NCBI GenBank assembly: GCA_032622095.1 | Contig: CP136066.1 | Coordinates: 148,829,559-148,893,558, forward strand | Direction: 5' to 3' | Length of the DNA stretch: 64,000 bases | From: Siphonodentalium dalli | Taxonomy: Eukaryota; Mollusca; Scaphopoda; Gadilida; Siphonodentaliidae | Shown: positions 1 to 13,173 of the stretch, in pieces | Position numbering within the stretch: position 1 is the first letter of the stretch | Layout: the number at the start of each line of letters is the position of its first letter | Made by a program: the position numbers and the translations under genes | Notes under the pieces: model-generated | Database searches by the model: none | What the model saw: the letters and a program-made list of their open reading frames with translations, nothing else | Told to the model about the DNA's origin: nothing

Positions 1-1620
1 TATACGCTGACACTTGTACTCGATGAAATTTTTATTTTATTATGGGGTAGGAGTTTTCTTCCCTGAAAAAACTATTTTGGGACCCATTCTTAAGCGGGCA
101 ACAAGCAGAATCGGATGCGTCATATAATGACCTTTAATTTGATATATAAAAACATTTGTTGGAGGGGGGGGGGGGGGGGGGTGCAGCCAACTTCTAAAAT
201 AGAGGCTTTATGAGAATTGGCCCACGGACTAATAGGGACCCCAGAAACTGTTAACTGTCATTTCATGAGAGGTGTTACAAATACAATTACTGGTTTTCTA
301 TAGGTCTCAGGTTAGGCGCTATAATCACTAAATGACGCGTGAGTGAATTAAAGTAAGTTGTGTTAAATACAAAAAAGATTACAAGTCGTTCTCAGTGTCA
401 CAATCAGGTGATATAATACAGTTTGTGGAAAATAAGGTAGGCTTACAAGTGAAAATAGGCCACCAATGCAATAAAGAGCGTTTTGTATATTCGATGCACC
501 ACATTAGCAGGGTGTGATGCTGGTTTTGGGTTCAATGGTCTGTTTAATTAGTTGAAAACTAGTGTCCCGTATGCTCAATAAAGAGTCACTATAATAAACA
601 GTCATATTGAAACGAAAGTTGGTGAAAATGTGCTGTTCGTTCATTTATATAATGGATTTCGATAATACCGGAAGTTTCGATAAATTTACGAAGCCGAATA
701 GTAAAAATCACTAAAAACTGTGCAACTATGAAGATGCAACGTTAAAATTGCGCTAAACAAACTTCATATTTTCTTGTAATATGCAGTGATAGTTGTATGG
801 CGTATACGAGCCACATAGAGTATGCAAGCTCATGTGGATTACATGTAATTACAATGGGTGTGATATAGGGGATGGAAGGTCCCAAAAAGAAGAGAGAAAA
901 AAGCTTATTCTATAACACTATTCTTGGATGCTTTCGCAATCAAGTTGTAAAAAAGGGAAGGACTTCCTATGGCGCGGAATCCGTGTATCGAAGTGATATG
1001 AGTGAATCGTGTAAAATGGATTAGATGTCCGTGTATCGATCTAGTGTCCGTGTATATTATACAGGGTAATGGAAAGCTATTTGGGGATTAGACAATTGAA
1101 TACGATTCTGCTTCGGTAGAAAATAATTGAATTGTCGTACCGAAACACAGAATGGAATAATGTAAAGAGTTTTGGAATGAAGAAATTGGTAAACGAGAAT
1201 TACATTGTCATAAGAAACAATTAATTGAATGTAATGTGGGAACGTTATAATTGAATATTAACTTTTTATATAAAGGTCTATTCAAATAGCCATTTATCAC
1301 GCAAAAATATGATACTGTAAGTAATTGTAAGTAAATTGTAAATGTGTTTGCAAAGTCTAAATAAATTGTTTGCGTGTGGAAGTAAATTGGTCGGATAATT
1401 GAACAATATCTTCTTAGATAAGACTTATGTATCACGGAAATAAGTGATAGTAAGTAAATGGCAACAATTTGTTGGAGTAATTGAATGATATCTGCTTAAA
1501 CAAGGCTTATTAACAGAGTCATTTACCACGTAACGGGAACAAAAAGTAATCGTAAGTAAATTGGAAATGGGACTGAAAAGTCTAAGTTAATTGGTTATGG
1601 AAATTGAACGGAAATAATAA
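1..1620. other. AT-rich noncoding stretch with G18 run
   Basis: No credible coding region is seen. A run of 18 G lies at 164-181. Many short AATTG/TAATTG words appear from about 1080 onward and lead into the 80-bp tandem array. I recognise no transposon terminus here. Confidence 0.5.
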
Positions 1621-1631
1621 CCAAATTGGAA

Positions 1632-1872
1632 ACGAAAATAAGTTAATTGTCTTATATCCAAGATGATAATAAGTGGAACACAGAACAGATATTGAACTGT
1701 TCGAAATAGAAATTGTAATAAGTTAATTGACTTATAGCCGAGGTGGTAATAAGTGGAACACATAACATATATTGAACTGTTCGAAATAGAAATTGTAATA
1801 AGTTAATTGACTTATAGCTGAGATGATAATAAGTGGAACGCAGACCAGATATTGACTGTTCGAAATAGAAAT
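1632..1872. repeat. 80-bp tandem repeat, three units
   Basis: The phrase AAGTTAATTG recurs at 1640, 1720 and 1800, so the period is 80 bp. Each unit continues with CTTATA, GATGATAATAAGTGGAAC and a TTCGAAATAGAAATTG block. Units differ by scattered substitutions, so this is an older minisatellite-scale array with no coding potential. Confidence 0.85.
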
Positions 1873-3040
1873 TGTTTTGCGATACCAGAGAGATGGGTCG
1901 ATTGCGCGAGTGTCAAGTTAGAAAATATTGACAAGTTGTGGTATTTCAAGCCGTGGTGGTTTCAAAATAAATTGTTCAATGGTCAGTGTATACTGATTAG
2001 TTTTTCATGATGTTATTGGTATGTTGTTTTTGAGGGCATTGTTCCGCCTCGGAACAAGAGTACAACATATTGAATAGTCACGAATTAAAGTGACAACAAC
2101 AAGGGAAGTTGATAAAGATTTCATGAAAACTGAATGATTTGAAATGTATTGATGTTTTGTATAAGATTTTATTGATGATTAATGATGTTGAATTGAATGT
2201 ATCACCATGTATGACATATTGTAGTCAATTGCGTAAATCCGGATGTCTTTTCAGTATTGTAAGTGTAGAATTGTTTAGAACTTAAATGATTTATTATGAT
2301 TGGTGAAATAGAACACATTAACTGTAATAGTCGACTTAATAGGAAATTGATGTCATGTAAAGCAGTTTGTTTAGAAGTTGGAGTTGACAGAGCATTACAC
2401 TATGGTAGTTGAGTACTGGAAGGGGAGTCTATAGCACCCTAACAGTGGATTGAGGAGATTTCATATTTCCCTGTAACTTATTAACGAAACCGATTGATCA
2501 CCGGTGGAGTTGTTAGTTTACTTAAATAATTAAACTCGAAAAAAGGGAGGTGTGTACCATAGTGGAATGTCGGGGTTAATATTGGCCTGAAAGTCTGTGT
2601 GGAGTATGTTAATAGAACCAATTACAAGCTAATCAATAAGTGTGTGGGAACAGATCTATGTCACGTGGAAACAGTTTTACTGGTCTGAAAGTATAGCGTA
2701 TCATATTGTTCGCGCCAGGTCATGTGACTTGGAAAACAAGTTGGAATAAAATCCTATGCGGGCGTTCGGCCGGCGCTTTTTGGTCGTACGTTCTTGAAGT
2801 GACCGATTAGCCCCATGACAGACTTTCAGGCGCAATCTCAAACTTCTAGCTTTGTGGAAAGTTGTTGTGGTATTCATATATCCATGCATTCTTTGCTGTT
2901 CTAATACAAGACTGTGTATCTTTAAAACTGTGCCTGAACCAGCGTCCCAACGTGGAGAGACGATCGACGACCGACTATAGGACCGACTATAGGACAGATG
3001 TTCCATTATGGCTCCGTACGTGCTGGATTCTTAGAACTTT
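1873..3040. other. Noncoding stretch, no feature recognised
   Basis: AT-rich sequence without a supported gene. A short local duplication of ACCGACTATAGG is present near 2970-2995. The small open frames at 2700-3220 have no recognisable domain and overlap the diverged duplication that follows. Confidence 0.4.
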
Positions 3041-3044
3041 GTGA

Positions 3045-3640
3045 TTTTTCTTATCCAGGTAGCTGAGATGAATATAACTGATCGACATCACGAACAAAAC
3101 AAAAACTTCATTAATGAATGGTTGTACTCGATTCGCAGCTCCGGAAATCTTCGAAGCTGATCTCTCAATACAGTCTGCAAGCAACGTCCATTCCATTGAA
3201 CTGTCAGAGTAATTCGGCACATCTTTTCAGTTAATTTTCCACCTTGAATTGACTCAATTCAATGAGCCGGCCACTCACTCACTCGATTCTCTGTTCTATT
3301 CACAGGTGAAGCGTGTAAGGTTTCATCATGACTGCATACGTTTCTTATCCAGATGCCTGGCATTACTGCGAATATGAGTCTGACATGATCGACATCACGA
3401 ACTTACACTAACAGTAACGTTACACTGCATCGTCATTAATCAATGGGTGCACTCGATTCGCACATGTTTGCCGCGTAGGAACTCATTTTCGTGAGTCACG
3501 TCATTTAGTCTAATCGATGAAGCCTGCAAGCAACGTTCATTCCATTGAAATGGGTCAGTAATTCAGCTCATCTATTCAGTTCATTTTCCACCTTGAATCG
3601 ACTCAGTCACCTACTCACTGTCTATCATTCATCATGCTTA
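3045..3640. repeat. Diverged direct duplication of about 280 bp
   Basis: Two adjacent diverged copies, about 3045-3280 and 3345-3640, share the same ordered words: GATCGACATCACGAAC, CTCGATTCGCA, CTGCAAGCAACGT, CATTCCATTGAA and TTTTCCACCTTGAAT. Small indels separate the shared blocks, as expected for an old tandem duplication. No protein is evident. Confidence 0.7.
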
Positions 3641-4865
3641 TGACTCACTCAGCCATCGACTCAGTGTGACGTAGAGTTTAATTATATAGACTGGCCCTAT
3701 TCGCAGTGTTCAACTTCCACCAATCTGTCAACTTTATCTATCGTCAGAGGTCAAATTGGAAGCAGAATCGACGGCGATAGTGTTTTCGAACATCGAACGT
3801 ATTGATGTTTAGGTGATCTGCGTTGGCCGGACAAAGCTAAATGCTCGAACAGACCTGAAATATGCATATCGAATAAGCTGCGAAATATTCAGGAATGTTT
3901 TTTTATGAACTATAAACGAGAGTACGTACAATATCAACATTTATCTTACAATATAGCTATATTTCATCAAATACACGCGAAAACGCCTAGGCGGTTTCCG
4001 ATCTTGTATCCTGGAGGGCAACAAGGATATCTTCGATGGCAACAGCTGGTGCACGTGCGTTTCGACAACTGGCTTGTTTTCAAAACAAAACGTCTAAATA
4101 ACCAACTAAAAGTCGTAAAATAATATACTCGTGTGCTACGAATGTAAAATAATCAATAATTAGTTCACTAAAGTTGACAAAATGTGGAGACAGGACCCAA
4201 AAAGCTCAAAATAACCACCCAAAACTGTTTGGAAATCGAAGTTTACACATTGTTGACAGCGCGCACGAATACGGACTATTTTGACAATTTCTATTTTACC
4301 GAAGTAGGGAATTCCCCGTAATTCAGTACGGTCTTGATCAAAAGCTACTGAACGCATTTTTTATTCGATAAAATACAGAATGGAAAATCAAATTAATTTT
4401 ATCTTATGTTAAGGATATAAAACAGAATACTTACGAAAAGTCCGTGATTTAGTGCATTTCCTCTAAATGAAGTTTAATGGGTTATTTTAGTGCGAGTCAG
4501 AACTCGATTGTCGAAGTGTCGGAAAGTTCAAAATTCACCAAAACTCTGAATGGATAGTCATCTCCGGCAATGCCTCTCGCCAACGCTATCACTATCCAAG
4601 GAGATTGCACCATAAAATAATACAATTATCCTGTTAAAAGTGACAATTATGTCGAACATATGAAACGAAAATATCGTCGCCTCTTCATTGAATCGGATTC
4701 CAGCCAAAGTGAATTTGAATAGTGACGTGAATTTCTCAGAATTTGACTTATCACAACGTCGCGTGCTGAGAATAGTGTGTACGTTGTGTGTTGCGCGTAA
4801 TAAAATAGTTCCTGTTTTAAATTGAGTTTTATTGCATTTTTATGGGACGAATTGTAAGATAAATT
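3641..4865. other. Noncoding stretch, nothing recognised
   Basis: Only short open frames without domain character are present. I see no transposon terminus, tRNA or tandem array. Confidence 0.4.
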
Positions 4866-5024
4866 GGTTATCATCACCCTGTGTGTTTCCGAGATCCGTA
4901 TTCAAGTCTCGCTGTCTTCTCTGGGCTGTCTATCGACTCGTCCTACGGACTCGTCGATAGACTGCCCAGAGAAGGCAGCTCGACTTGAATACGGATCTCA
5001 GAAACACACATGGTGGTGATAACC
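4866..5024. mobile_element. 159-bp fold-back (hairpin) MITE
   Basis: Two arms of about 75 bp are near-perfect reverse complements around a centre near 4945. The outer ends read GGTTATCATCACC on the left and GGTGGTGATAACC on the right. Further in, GATCCGTATTCAAGT pairs with ACTTGAATACGGATC. As single strand it would be one long hairpin. It has no coding capacity, so it is a fold-back type non-autonomous DNA element. The mobilising family is unknown. Confidence 0.8.
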
Positions 5025-6527
5025 TATATATAACGCTAGATCGGCTAAATATGTTCTGACAAACTTGTCGTCCATCTTCGTGATCATTGGTTAAAACATG
5101 CCACGTGCTAGAGCATGTTGTCACAGAGAAGCCATTTGATTGGTCTAAACATTTTACTACGAAAATTAGTTTTAACAACACATTGTCTTTCAGTGGTTTA
5201 TGGCGGGAAATTGACTAAACTTCTACAGGATAATGGTCAAAATCTAACTAGAAAAAATGTTGACTATATGAAATTAACTAAATGTTATTTAGAGGGCATG
5301 TGTGATATTCTAGTAATTACTGCTGCACACTAGTCTAGTTGATAACCAGTTTTCGACCTCATCTGTGGCAACAGTCGTAAGCTGTATATGTCTGCAACCG
5401 GTTCATTACACTCAAAAAAATCCTAATAATTTTACAACAGTTTCTGATGTAATATCCATTGGTATAGTCAGCGCACACCATTTACAACAGTAACTGTTGT
5501 AATATTGCGCTGGGATGGATTATGTCCCTTTATGGTGGTCACGTGATTAACCGCATGCACTACTGTAGGTAAGCCGACATTTACTATGGATTTTATTCTA
5601 CTTCAAGTCAGAAATTCCGGGCCGTATTCTGGTAAGTTTACTTATATATGATCGTAATTTGACATACAACTAATTTGCTCCAAGATTTTCGAGTGATCGA
5701 TTAGTAATTTATTGATATCTCGTTCAACAGTGTTCAAAACACCGCCGTTTTATGTTTCAATCAAGATTTTTCGACTTTTCCCAATTTGAAAGTAAACATG
5801 TTAAATGAGACTAACAACAGGACTGGACTACCTGCAAGAAGACGACCCACTCAAACTCAGTTGCGGTAGTTTCTGACTAAAAATTAGCTTTAGTGACAAA
5901 TTTTATCCAAACAGTGGTGTTTGGGACAACTTCAACAACTTTCATTCTTTGCGATATCTTTGACTGCGATAAATCACAAAAAAAATTTGCGACACATACC
6001 TTTACGATCGCAAAGGTATACATTATGTTAATTTGTTTGTGATTATCGCAAAGTATTTTAAATTTTTATCGCCAAGATGTTTCCAATTTTATTTAATCTA
6101 TTATATAAAATTGCAAATATGTTTGCAATTTATCGTGAATATGTTTGTGGATGTTTGCGATTTATTTTGCAAAGTATTTTGCGATCTATCGTAAAGTTGT
6201 ATGCAAGTTATCAACATAAACAATGCACATGAATTTGTACATACATGTTTGGAAAGCGATAAGAGGGTTTTCAAAACTTGAACCAAAATTTGGGGGGGGG
6301 GGTGTGTGATGTACCACCTTTTTGTCCATAGTAATAAGTATACAATATTAAACCAATGGAAGTGCTTTGTTTCTGGGTCAATAAGAATGGCTGCATAATT
6401 AAGGAGTTACTAGTACATGTACATGTCTACTGGTATATATTTCTGTATATGGTATATGTTTAAATTGTAGTTTAATATATCAGTGTATATGTACATTGTA
6501 TGTTGTGCATTATTCGGGGGGGGGGTT

Positions 6528-6660
6528 CAGTGGTGCAATGAGCATGGCACCGGTCACCAAGCTGTAGGACCTCATATCGTGACAGACGGGTTCGAATCCT
6601 ATGTGGCGACCAGCCGCGATCTGCTAGTATGCTCCAACTTCCTGTCTGAATAAAACTTTC
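6528..6660 (+). mobile_element. tRNA-derived SINE head
   Basis: A perfect pol III B box, GGTTCGAATCC, lies at 6589-6599. An A-box-like TGGTGCAATGAGC lies about 58 bp upstream at 6531. The B-box region is followed by an unrelated tail ending in TGAATAAAACTTTC. The A-to-B distance and the non-tRNA-like tail argue for a SINE rather than a functional tRNA. It is preceded by a run of 10 G (6516-6525). Confidence 0.6.
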
Positions 6661-7074
6661 TGATTAACAGTGGTTTACATATGATATGTGCAGACGGTGC
6701 ATCGTGACTGTCTATTGTTGGTGACTAACCGTAGACCACATGGTTTCCACCACCAACAAATGATCTGGCCTCATTGTTATATCGCCTTAGTTGTGGAAAG
6801 CGACACAAAACTGAAAATAAATAAATGTGTATTAGAAAATACTCAATGTTCATGATATTGCTACTGCCTTTCATTTTTTGGGGGGTTTTACATCGCTTCC
6901 TAAAATTAAGCGATATCACAGCAAAGCCAGATAAATTGTTGGTACCGGTAGGTGGAAAACATGTGTGGCATGTGTGCTACACTTAGTCATGTATAATTCA
7001 GTAATGTTTTTTTGATTTAAGTAATTTATGCACTGTCTGCTCGCATGTAAACCACCGACCATCATGCAGGTGAA

Positions 7075-7220
7075 GGTAGCCCGTGTTTCCTGTTAATATC
7101 CCCATGCTATTTATACTGGCAATTAGATGAAGGCAGCCCGTGTTTCCTCTGTCCTTCCCATGTTATTATAATTAGATGGAGGTATAGTCAGTGTTTCCTC
7201 TGTTCCTCCCATGTTATCAT
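7075..7220. repeat. Short tandem duplication, ~60-bp unit
   Basis: Three diverged copies of a segment containing GTGTTTCCTSTGTYCYTCCCATGTTAT, written here in short form as TGTTTCCT...CCCATG. They lie inside the possible 5.4-7.9 kb element and are noncoding. Confidence 0.5.
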
Positions 7221-7884
7221 ATTATGCCTACAGGGGTCGGGGGCATATACGGTAGTCAAGGGCTCTGTCTGTCCTAGCATATCACCTTGTAATTCGGCTG
7301 TTAATTATCAGAGTTTGTTATCTTTTGGCATGGTGAAAGTACAGGTTGTTACCCACATTAATTAGGCTAATTATTCAAGGCATGTACGGTAACTTTGTTC
7401 CATAATTCTGTTGTATGAGAAAGGTCGATTTCATGACAATTAGGCAATGGAAATTGATTTTTGATCTATAATTGTAGATGTAATTGCAGACATTGAGCAC
7501 ATTTGGACCTGGTGGAATTTTCTGCGGTAAGATGGATCACACCCATCCTCAAGCTACTTGTGTCATTTATTGGCATTTGTTTCTAAGGTGGAGGGGTAGA
7601 TATGCTTGAGCCCCACCACAGTTCAATTCACAACAGGTTCTCGGCTTCTGTAAATGTCGGATTACATTGGCCATGTAATTTTACGATTAAACCATAAATT
7701 CACATTACGATGCTGTCGTAATTTTACGATAGTTTCTGATGGTCCAATTGCTGCCAACAATTTATGTCGTAGTATTAAATTACGTTGATCTCATAATTTT
7801 ATGACAGTTACTGATGGTCTCATTGCTGCCAACAGTTTCTGTCATAATATTACGATGAAATTGTTTTGAGTGTAGTAATGTGAT

Positions 7885-9360
7885 GAAATTTTGCACTAAT
7901 ACAATGCAACAAAATAGTCACCTAAACAAGTTGGTCCGATCCGGATCCGAGAAAAAGTACAATTCCGTCCATTTCCTGATCCGAGTCCGGAATCCGAGTT
8001 AAAGTTAATTCCTGCAGTCATGCTGAAATATTCCAAAGCACACAGGCTCACACACGCCAGATACAAACACGACCATCAAGATCAACAAGCGTTAAATGAC
8101 CTATTTCACCACCGAATATATGAGGGTAAAATGCCCCAGATCCCAGATTTACAGGACTTAATTAGGAATTTTTGTGTCTTTAGCGCTAAGCCTAAATACT
8201 AATGCTTAGATGGATCGTGGGTATGGCAAACCATATATTGCCGTGATCAGCAGTGAATTTATATTCACAGGAGGGTCATAGATGACCTTCGGGTCCCGAA
8301 CTTCCTTGACAACGGTTGCTAGGGAAACACCCGTCATTTAAAAACAGCTAGATTTTGATAAATTTTCTACTGAATGGCACTCATACAATGCTGGCTATTT
8401 TTGCTCTTGTGCACAAACTGGTGATCACCCTATGGTCAAATTTGAAGTGATTTCACCTTGTTTAAAATATTAGGCAAATGTTGGCTTGAGGAGGGGATAG
8501 TTCTGTCAATCACAGTCCAAAATCGATCCAAAAACGAAAATAGGCAATGCAAAAATAAATCACCCAGTGATCACATTCAGTGACTGATAAATAATTGACT
8601 ATATTGACCAAAATCACTCTAATCGATCTAATTATATCTCACAATGAAAACAAATGAACTTCACACACTAGAAGTCCTTTTATTGACGAACTTAGAACAC
8701 AAACTTCCTCAAAACGAAATCAATTCGAAACTGAATTCACTCCCTTTGTGCTATATATTTATAACTTTGGGAATTCCAGTATAATGAGTGTGTACTTGTT
8801 GACGCTTTCTGCTTCAATATTGCGTTCGTTTTCAGGGGTATTATGCCTAATTGTCCGCGTAAAAGGTGCATGATACGCACAACTATAACACTTTAGACAA
8901 CATTCTTGCCAAATATATGAGATTTTATTTAAAAATATACTGCCAGACATAATGTCAGGCTAAAAATGAAAATGGTCGGACATTTGGCGATATGTATCGG
9001 AAAATGTCCGTGTCCGACCGACCGCTTAAATTCAGTCATGCTTCCAATGGAATTCAGATATAATATTTTAGTTTTCTATGGCAGGGACACATAGCAGGGA
9101 CACATAGAGGGATCCCCAGAGGGACCTATATGAATTGTTAGAAGCTATTACATTATGTAGCCGTGACACAGTTCGTTTAAAAAACGGCTAAACAGGCGAA
9201 CGCTTCTGTCCGCTATAGCGGGCAGCGGGGTAGAATGTACATGACGTCGTGCCCGCTATAGCGGCAGCGAGGGTGAAAGAGTTAAATAGTAAACAGCTGA
9301 AATTCGAATTAAGAAGCTCGAATAAATCTACAGCGGCCATTCGGAAAAGTTATTTTTCTT
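7885..9360. other. Noncoding stretch with two CCGCTATAGCGG palindromes
   Basis: No supported gene. The 12-bp perfect palindrome CCGCTATAGCGG occurs at 9210-9221 and again at 9253-9264 in a locally GC-rich patch. A short open frame from 9249 runs into the repeats that follow and has no domain character. Confidence 0.45.
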
Positions 9361-9364
9361 ATAA

Positions 9365-9720
9365 AACTAACCCAAGGTTTGGTGGCCCACCAGAAATACC
9401 CCCATTTGTCCCCACCAGGGGTCACATCCGTGGGTGAATATGGCATGTGGACGATTTTTGAGAAAGATTAAGATTTCGGTGAAACTAATCCCATGACTGC
9501 GTCGCCTGCGAAAAATATCCCATATAAATCCCACTGCCCCGTGTCCCACCCAATGGGGTCACCTCGAGGGGGGAGTGAAAAATTCCTTTGGGATAATTAA
9601 AAAACCGGTAAAGATTTCGGGTAAACTAAGCCCCATACTGCCCATAGTTGGATCACCCATCCAAAATATTCCCTATAGAAACGCCATACCCCTCCGTTAT
9701 CGGAGTTCATTCACGTGCAC
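9365..9720. repeat. Diverged tandem repeat, ~110-135-bp unit, three copies
   Basis: The shared order is AAAACTAACCC / GAAACTAATCCC / GTAAACTAAGCCCC, then a cluster of C-rich words (CCCACC, GGGTCAC), then AAGATTTCGG. The copies are strongly diverged. Open frames here on both strands are by-products of the repeat. Confidence 0.5.
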
Positions 9721-9779
9721 CCTCTCGAGGGTTTACCTCTTGGGGTGGCGGTGTTCACACGTTATGACAACGTAACTAC

Positions 9780-12700
9780 ACGTGCTACGTCAAATAAATC
9801 AGTTTTTTTACCTCGAATATTCGATATATTATCTTGAATTATTGACTGCATATCTCGTATATTGGACTTTTAACAACATTTAACTGGCACCACATGGCTT
9901 CCTTGCGATTCGGTACACGGAGAGAATATGCACTCGTTAGGTTCCATTGAAGTTAATAAATAATGTGAATGATATAAAGTCAGCAAATCAGCAAATTCCT
10001 CATAAACCCCTTTGGAATCGTTCTTAACGCTACTGGCATGGAATATGAATTGCTTCGGAAAGAAGACTTCTATAAAACAGTTTTGCCAACTGGAACACAC
10101 CAGAAAAGGGAATGTGGCACAGCATCGGATATTGCTGACATCATTTATATAATAGCTTGTTATTGGGACACCTTATCCTCACATGGGGGCGTGGTCAAAA
10201 GAGGAGAAAGGTTTGGAATGTGTGACTTATATACACCTACATATGGCATACCCTCAAGTGTGAGATTTCAAATTTACAAACAATATTTTATTCAAAACGT
10301 AATAATTAACTCAACAATTACATCATATTACATATTTGGGTTTGGCATGAATAACGGACTTGACTGGAACACAGTGTATTGTGTATGCTATTATGTGTCA
10401 ATTTGGTATACAGCATCTAATTTAATTGAACTATACCCTACCTGTATATGCCATAATAGCCTAAAATCACAACTACGAGAATATAACTTTGTTGTCAGTT
10501 TTTGTCAAATGGGATTATTTACCGTGTTACAGTTATCACAAGCAGGGTGACCAGGCGTTCCACATGTTAAAGTGATTTGGGACATTCCGCTGAGGAAGTT
10601 TTAGAGGAATAGAGAGTACACATGCTCAAATTAGTTATTCTCATAAATTTTATACCCGAAATGGGCATCACACAAGGTCATTCTTATACATGGACTATAA
10701 GCGCCTTGTCCGAATGATTGGCGTCTGTTTATCGTGAGTAATTAGGCCCTAGTAAAGAAGTAAATATTTAAAACTATACGCGACGTTGTATTTTATAAAT
10801 GGTACAAACAACGTGGTTCGTATTCTCGACAGTAGAGGATGGTTGCCACATTCTTCCACATGGGACAATGCCTGAGGAATCACTTATCAAGTTGATTCAC
10901 TAAATAATCTCACAGTTTGCAACAGATATTATATGGTTAAATGTTCTGTTTGCTAATTCGTTTTTATCAAGTTAATGCATGCCGCGACCTCGCCGTAGCT
11001 CAGAGGGGGCTACTTTTACATCTTCATCCCACACCATTACATTGCTCATAGCATTAAATGCATCATTTCAATTTAGAGGAAATTACGCAACCAACACGGA
11101 TTTATCAATTATGGTGCCCCTGGCTCTCAATCACCAACGTCAACAACAGCCTGGAACCAAATCTAGATAATTATAAATTACTCAAGAATGGCGGCGAAAT
11201 GTGTCTCGTCGAAGTGAGTATTCATCGAGCTTTTCATATATATACATATATAAATAACTAGACAATACAAAAGCAAATAGCTACAGCCTTTACATGTAAC
11301 TTTAATCCGAAACTTTAATCCGAGGACACAATTGGATTCCTCGTTTCGTGGAGAGTTCTGCATCTTATTAAGACTAGATTCCTTATATATTAGCGCTGAT
11401 ACATATGTTTGGAGAAAATCGGCGACAAATTTTTTATTCACTTTTGGTGTCCCTCCCCTCCCCATCCACTGACTCGAATAGGACCACATCGGATTCGTTA
11501 AACCATGTCATTCGATTCATCGTATAAGGGAGATGACTATATATAAGTTTGTTTAGTGTACACTGGCGACTAAAGCATTTTTGTCAATTTTAGTTATCTC
11601 CCCTCATCCATGACTAGAACCGCGTGTCACCAATTTGGAATCTTTAAACCACACAATTAGACTCCTAATTTCATGGAGAGGAAATATATATAAGGTTGGT
11701 GAAAATCAGCGACAAATATGTCATCGATTTTGTAGGCTCTCAGCCTGTTTATGTACCTGATCCGACAACGTCACTTTTAACCATCAACATTGTCTTCCTG
11801 TTAAAACGTACCTCTGTTAGACCCCTGTGGCCCTCTGTTTGCCCCGTTACTTTCTATAGATGAAGGCAGACATATATTCGTAAGTATATATATACTGGAA
11901 CCGTAACGATATGAATCGGCAGTTAACAGGTTAACAACACACGGTTAGCTTAGACCAACTTTGATATTATGAATCAGTAATTTTTGAACGGCGGATTTCT
12001 TTCGTTATGATTGCATATTGTTTCACTCGGATAAACGTAAAGTAATTATACACTTACTCAAATATCGTGAATAACATTCATTCAATCAATTAGCAGAAAT
12101 AAATTCATATAAATACAATGTAGTCATTATATTACAATAAGTAAACAAGAAAATTGAAAAATTGAAAAGGCAAATTCGTCGCATATTGCACACACATTAC
12201 ATGCGTCGTTCCGGTGAAAATTCATTGCAAAACGAAGATCAATACAATTAATACTAGTAAATGAGCTTATGAAAACTAGTCAAAGCACAGTATCACTCTG
12301 CGTAACTTAAAATTAGTAATACTATTCTGTATAAACCAATAATTCAAGGAATCTCTCTCTTCGTTAAAATCCTTCGATGGGAAAGAAATTTTCACCAGTC
12401 GGAACGAAAATATCTGCAAACCTGACGCGAATACAGTCTCAATAATTTAACATAGCGTTTAGATGAGCAAATTATATAGTTCCATCAATCTGAAGTAAAA
12501 TTGAGTTTCTGTCAATGGCGGTAAAACCTAATTTTAAGGGCGCCAAAGCTCTTTCATCAACTGCATCGAAAGCTGGAATGGATATGAAACAAGCGTGCCT
12601 ACTGTATGATTGACAATTCGCATGCTTTTCTCGTATGCTCAGTGTGATCATAATCTATCTCAATCAAACTCACGCTTGTCCCAATTATGAACTCCGCCTT

Positions 12701-13173
12701 TATATCCGTTATTATAGAACTAGTATAATTGTATTTGTATTATGTATAATCATTGCAATGACCGGATCTGTACACAATGTCAATTGAGGCACTGTCTATC
12801 TGATTATATATTGTCCTCTCTTTTTTATCTATAAATTACAAATTTAATCAATATAGAAATCAATGCAAAATTACTAATATGACATATATATACAAGAGCA
12901 GGTGAGTCGACATGAAACATTTAGAGAATGGGAGTGTCAGATCAGAAAATAAGAGATAAATCAGGGAGAAAATTGTAAGGCAAATAGTGTGAAATCGATA
13001 CAATAAGTAGAAATTTTACAAATTGTGTCTGTCATGTATGCGATCCCAACAAGAGCATAATATGTGATACTACCAATAGTTTTTTATCAGGTGAGATGTG
13101 TGAATATACATTTATACAATAATTATATCTATAAGAAAAGATCCAATATTGTTTTCTTGTTCTGACATATAGT
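9780..13173. other. Noncoding stretch, no gene supported
   Basis: Long AT-rich interval. A 170-codon open frame at 10038-10550 has no recognisable domain, no biased composition and no spliced partner, so I do not call it. Near 11285-11345 the words CTTTAATCCGA repeat in tandem. No tRNA, rRNA or transposon end was recognised. Confidence 0.4.

Larger units (their letters stand above)
5408..7873. mobile_element. Possible ~2.5-kb DNA element with ACACTCAAAA ends
   Basis: The left edge reads ACACTCAAAA and the right edge is its reverse complement TTTTGAGTGT. The inner flanks at both ends share the words TAATTTTAC and CAGTTTCTGATG, with about 85-bp spaced repeats at 7676-7860, which looks like subterminal repeats. 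No transposase is visible and no target-site duplication could be assigned. It may instead be two separate short MITEs that share a terminus. Confidence 0.35.

Noticed and set aside
6528-6620. Functional tRNA gene
   Set aside because: B box is perfect, but A-to-B spacing is long, no acceptor stem closes, and an unrelated tail follows, so it is a SINE head.
10038-10550. 170-codon plus-strand open frame
   Set aside because: No domain, no compositional bias expected of a real protein and no splice context. Long chance frames occur in a window this size.
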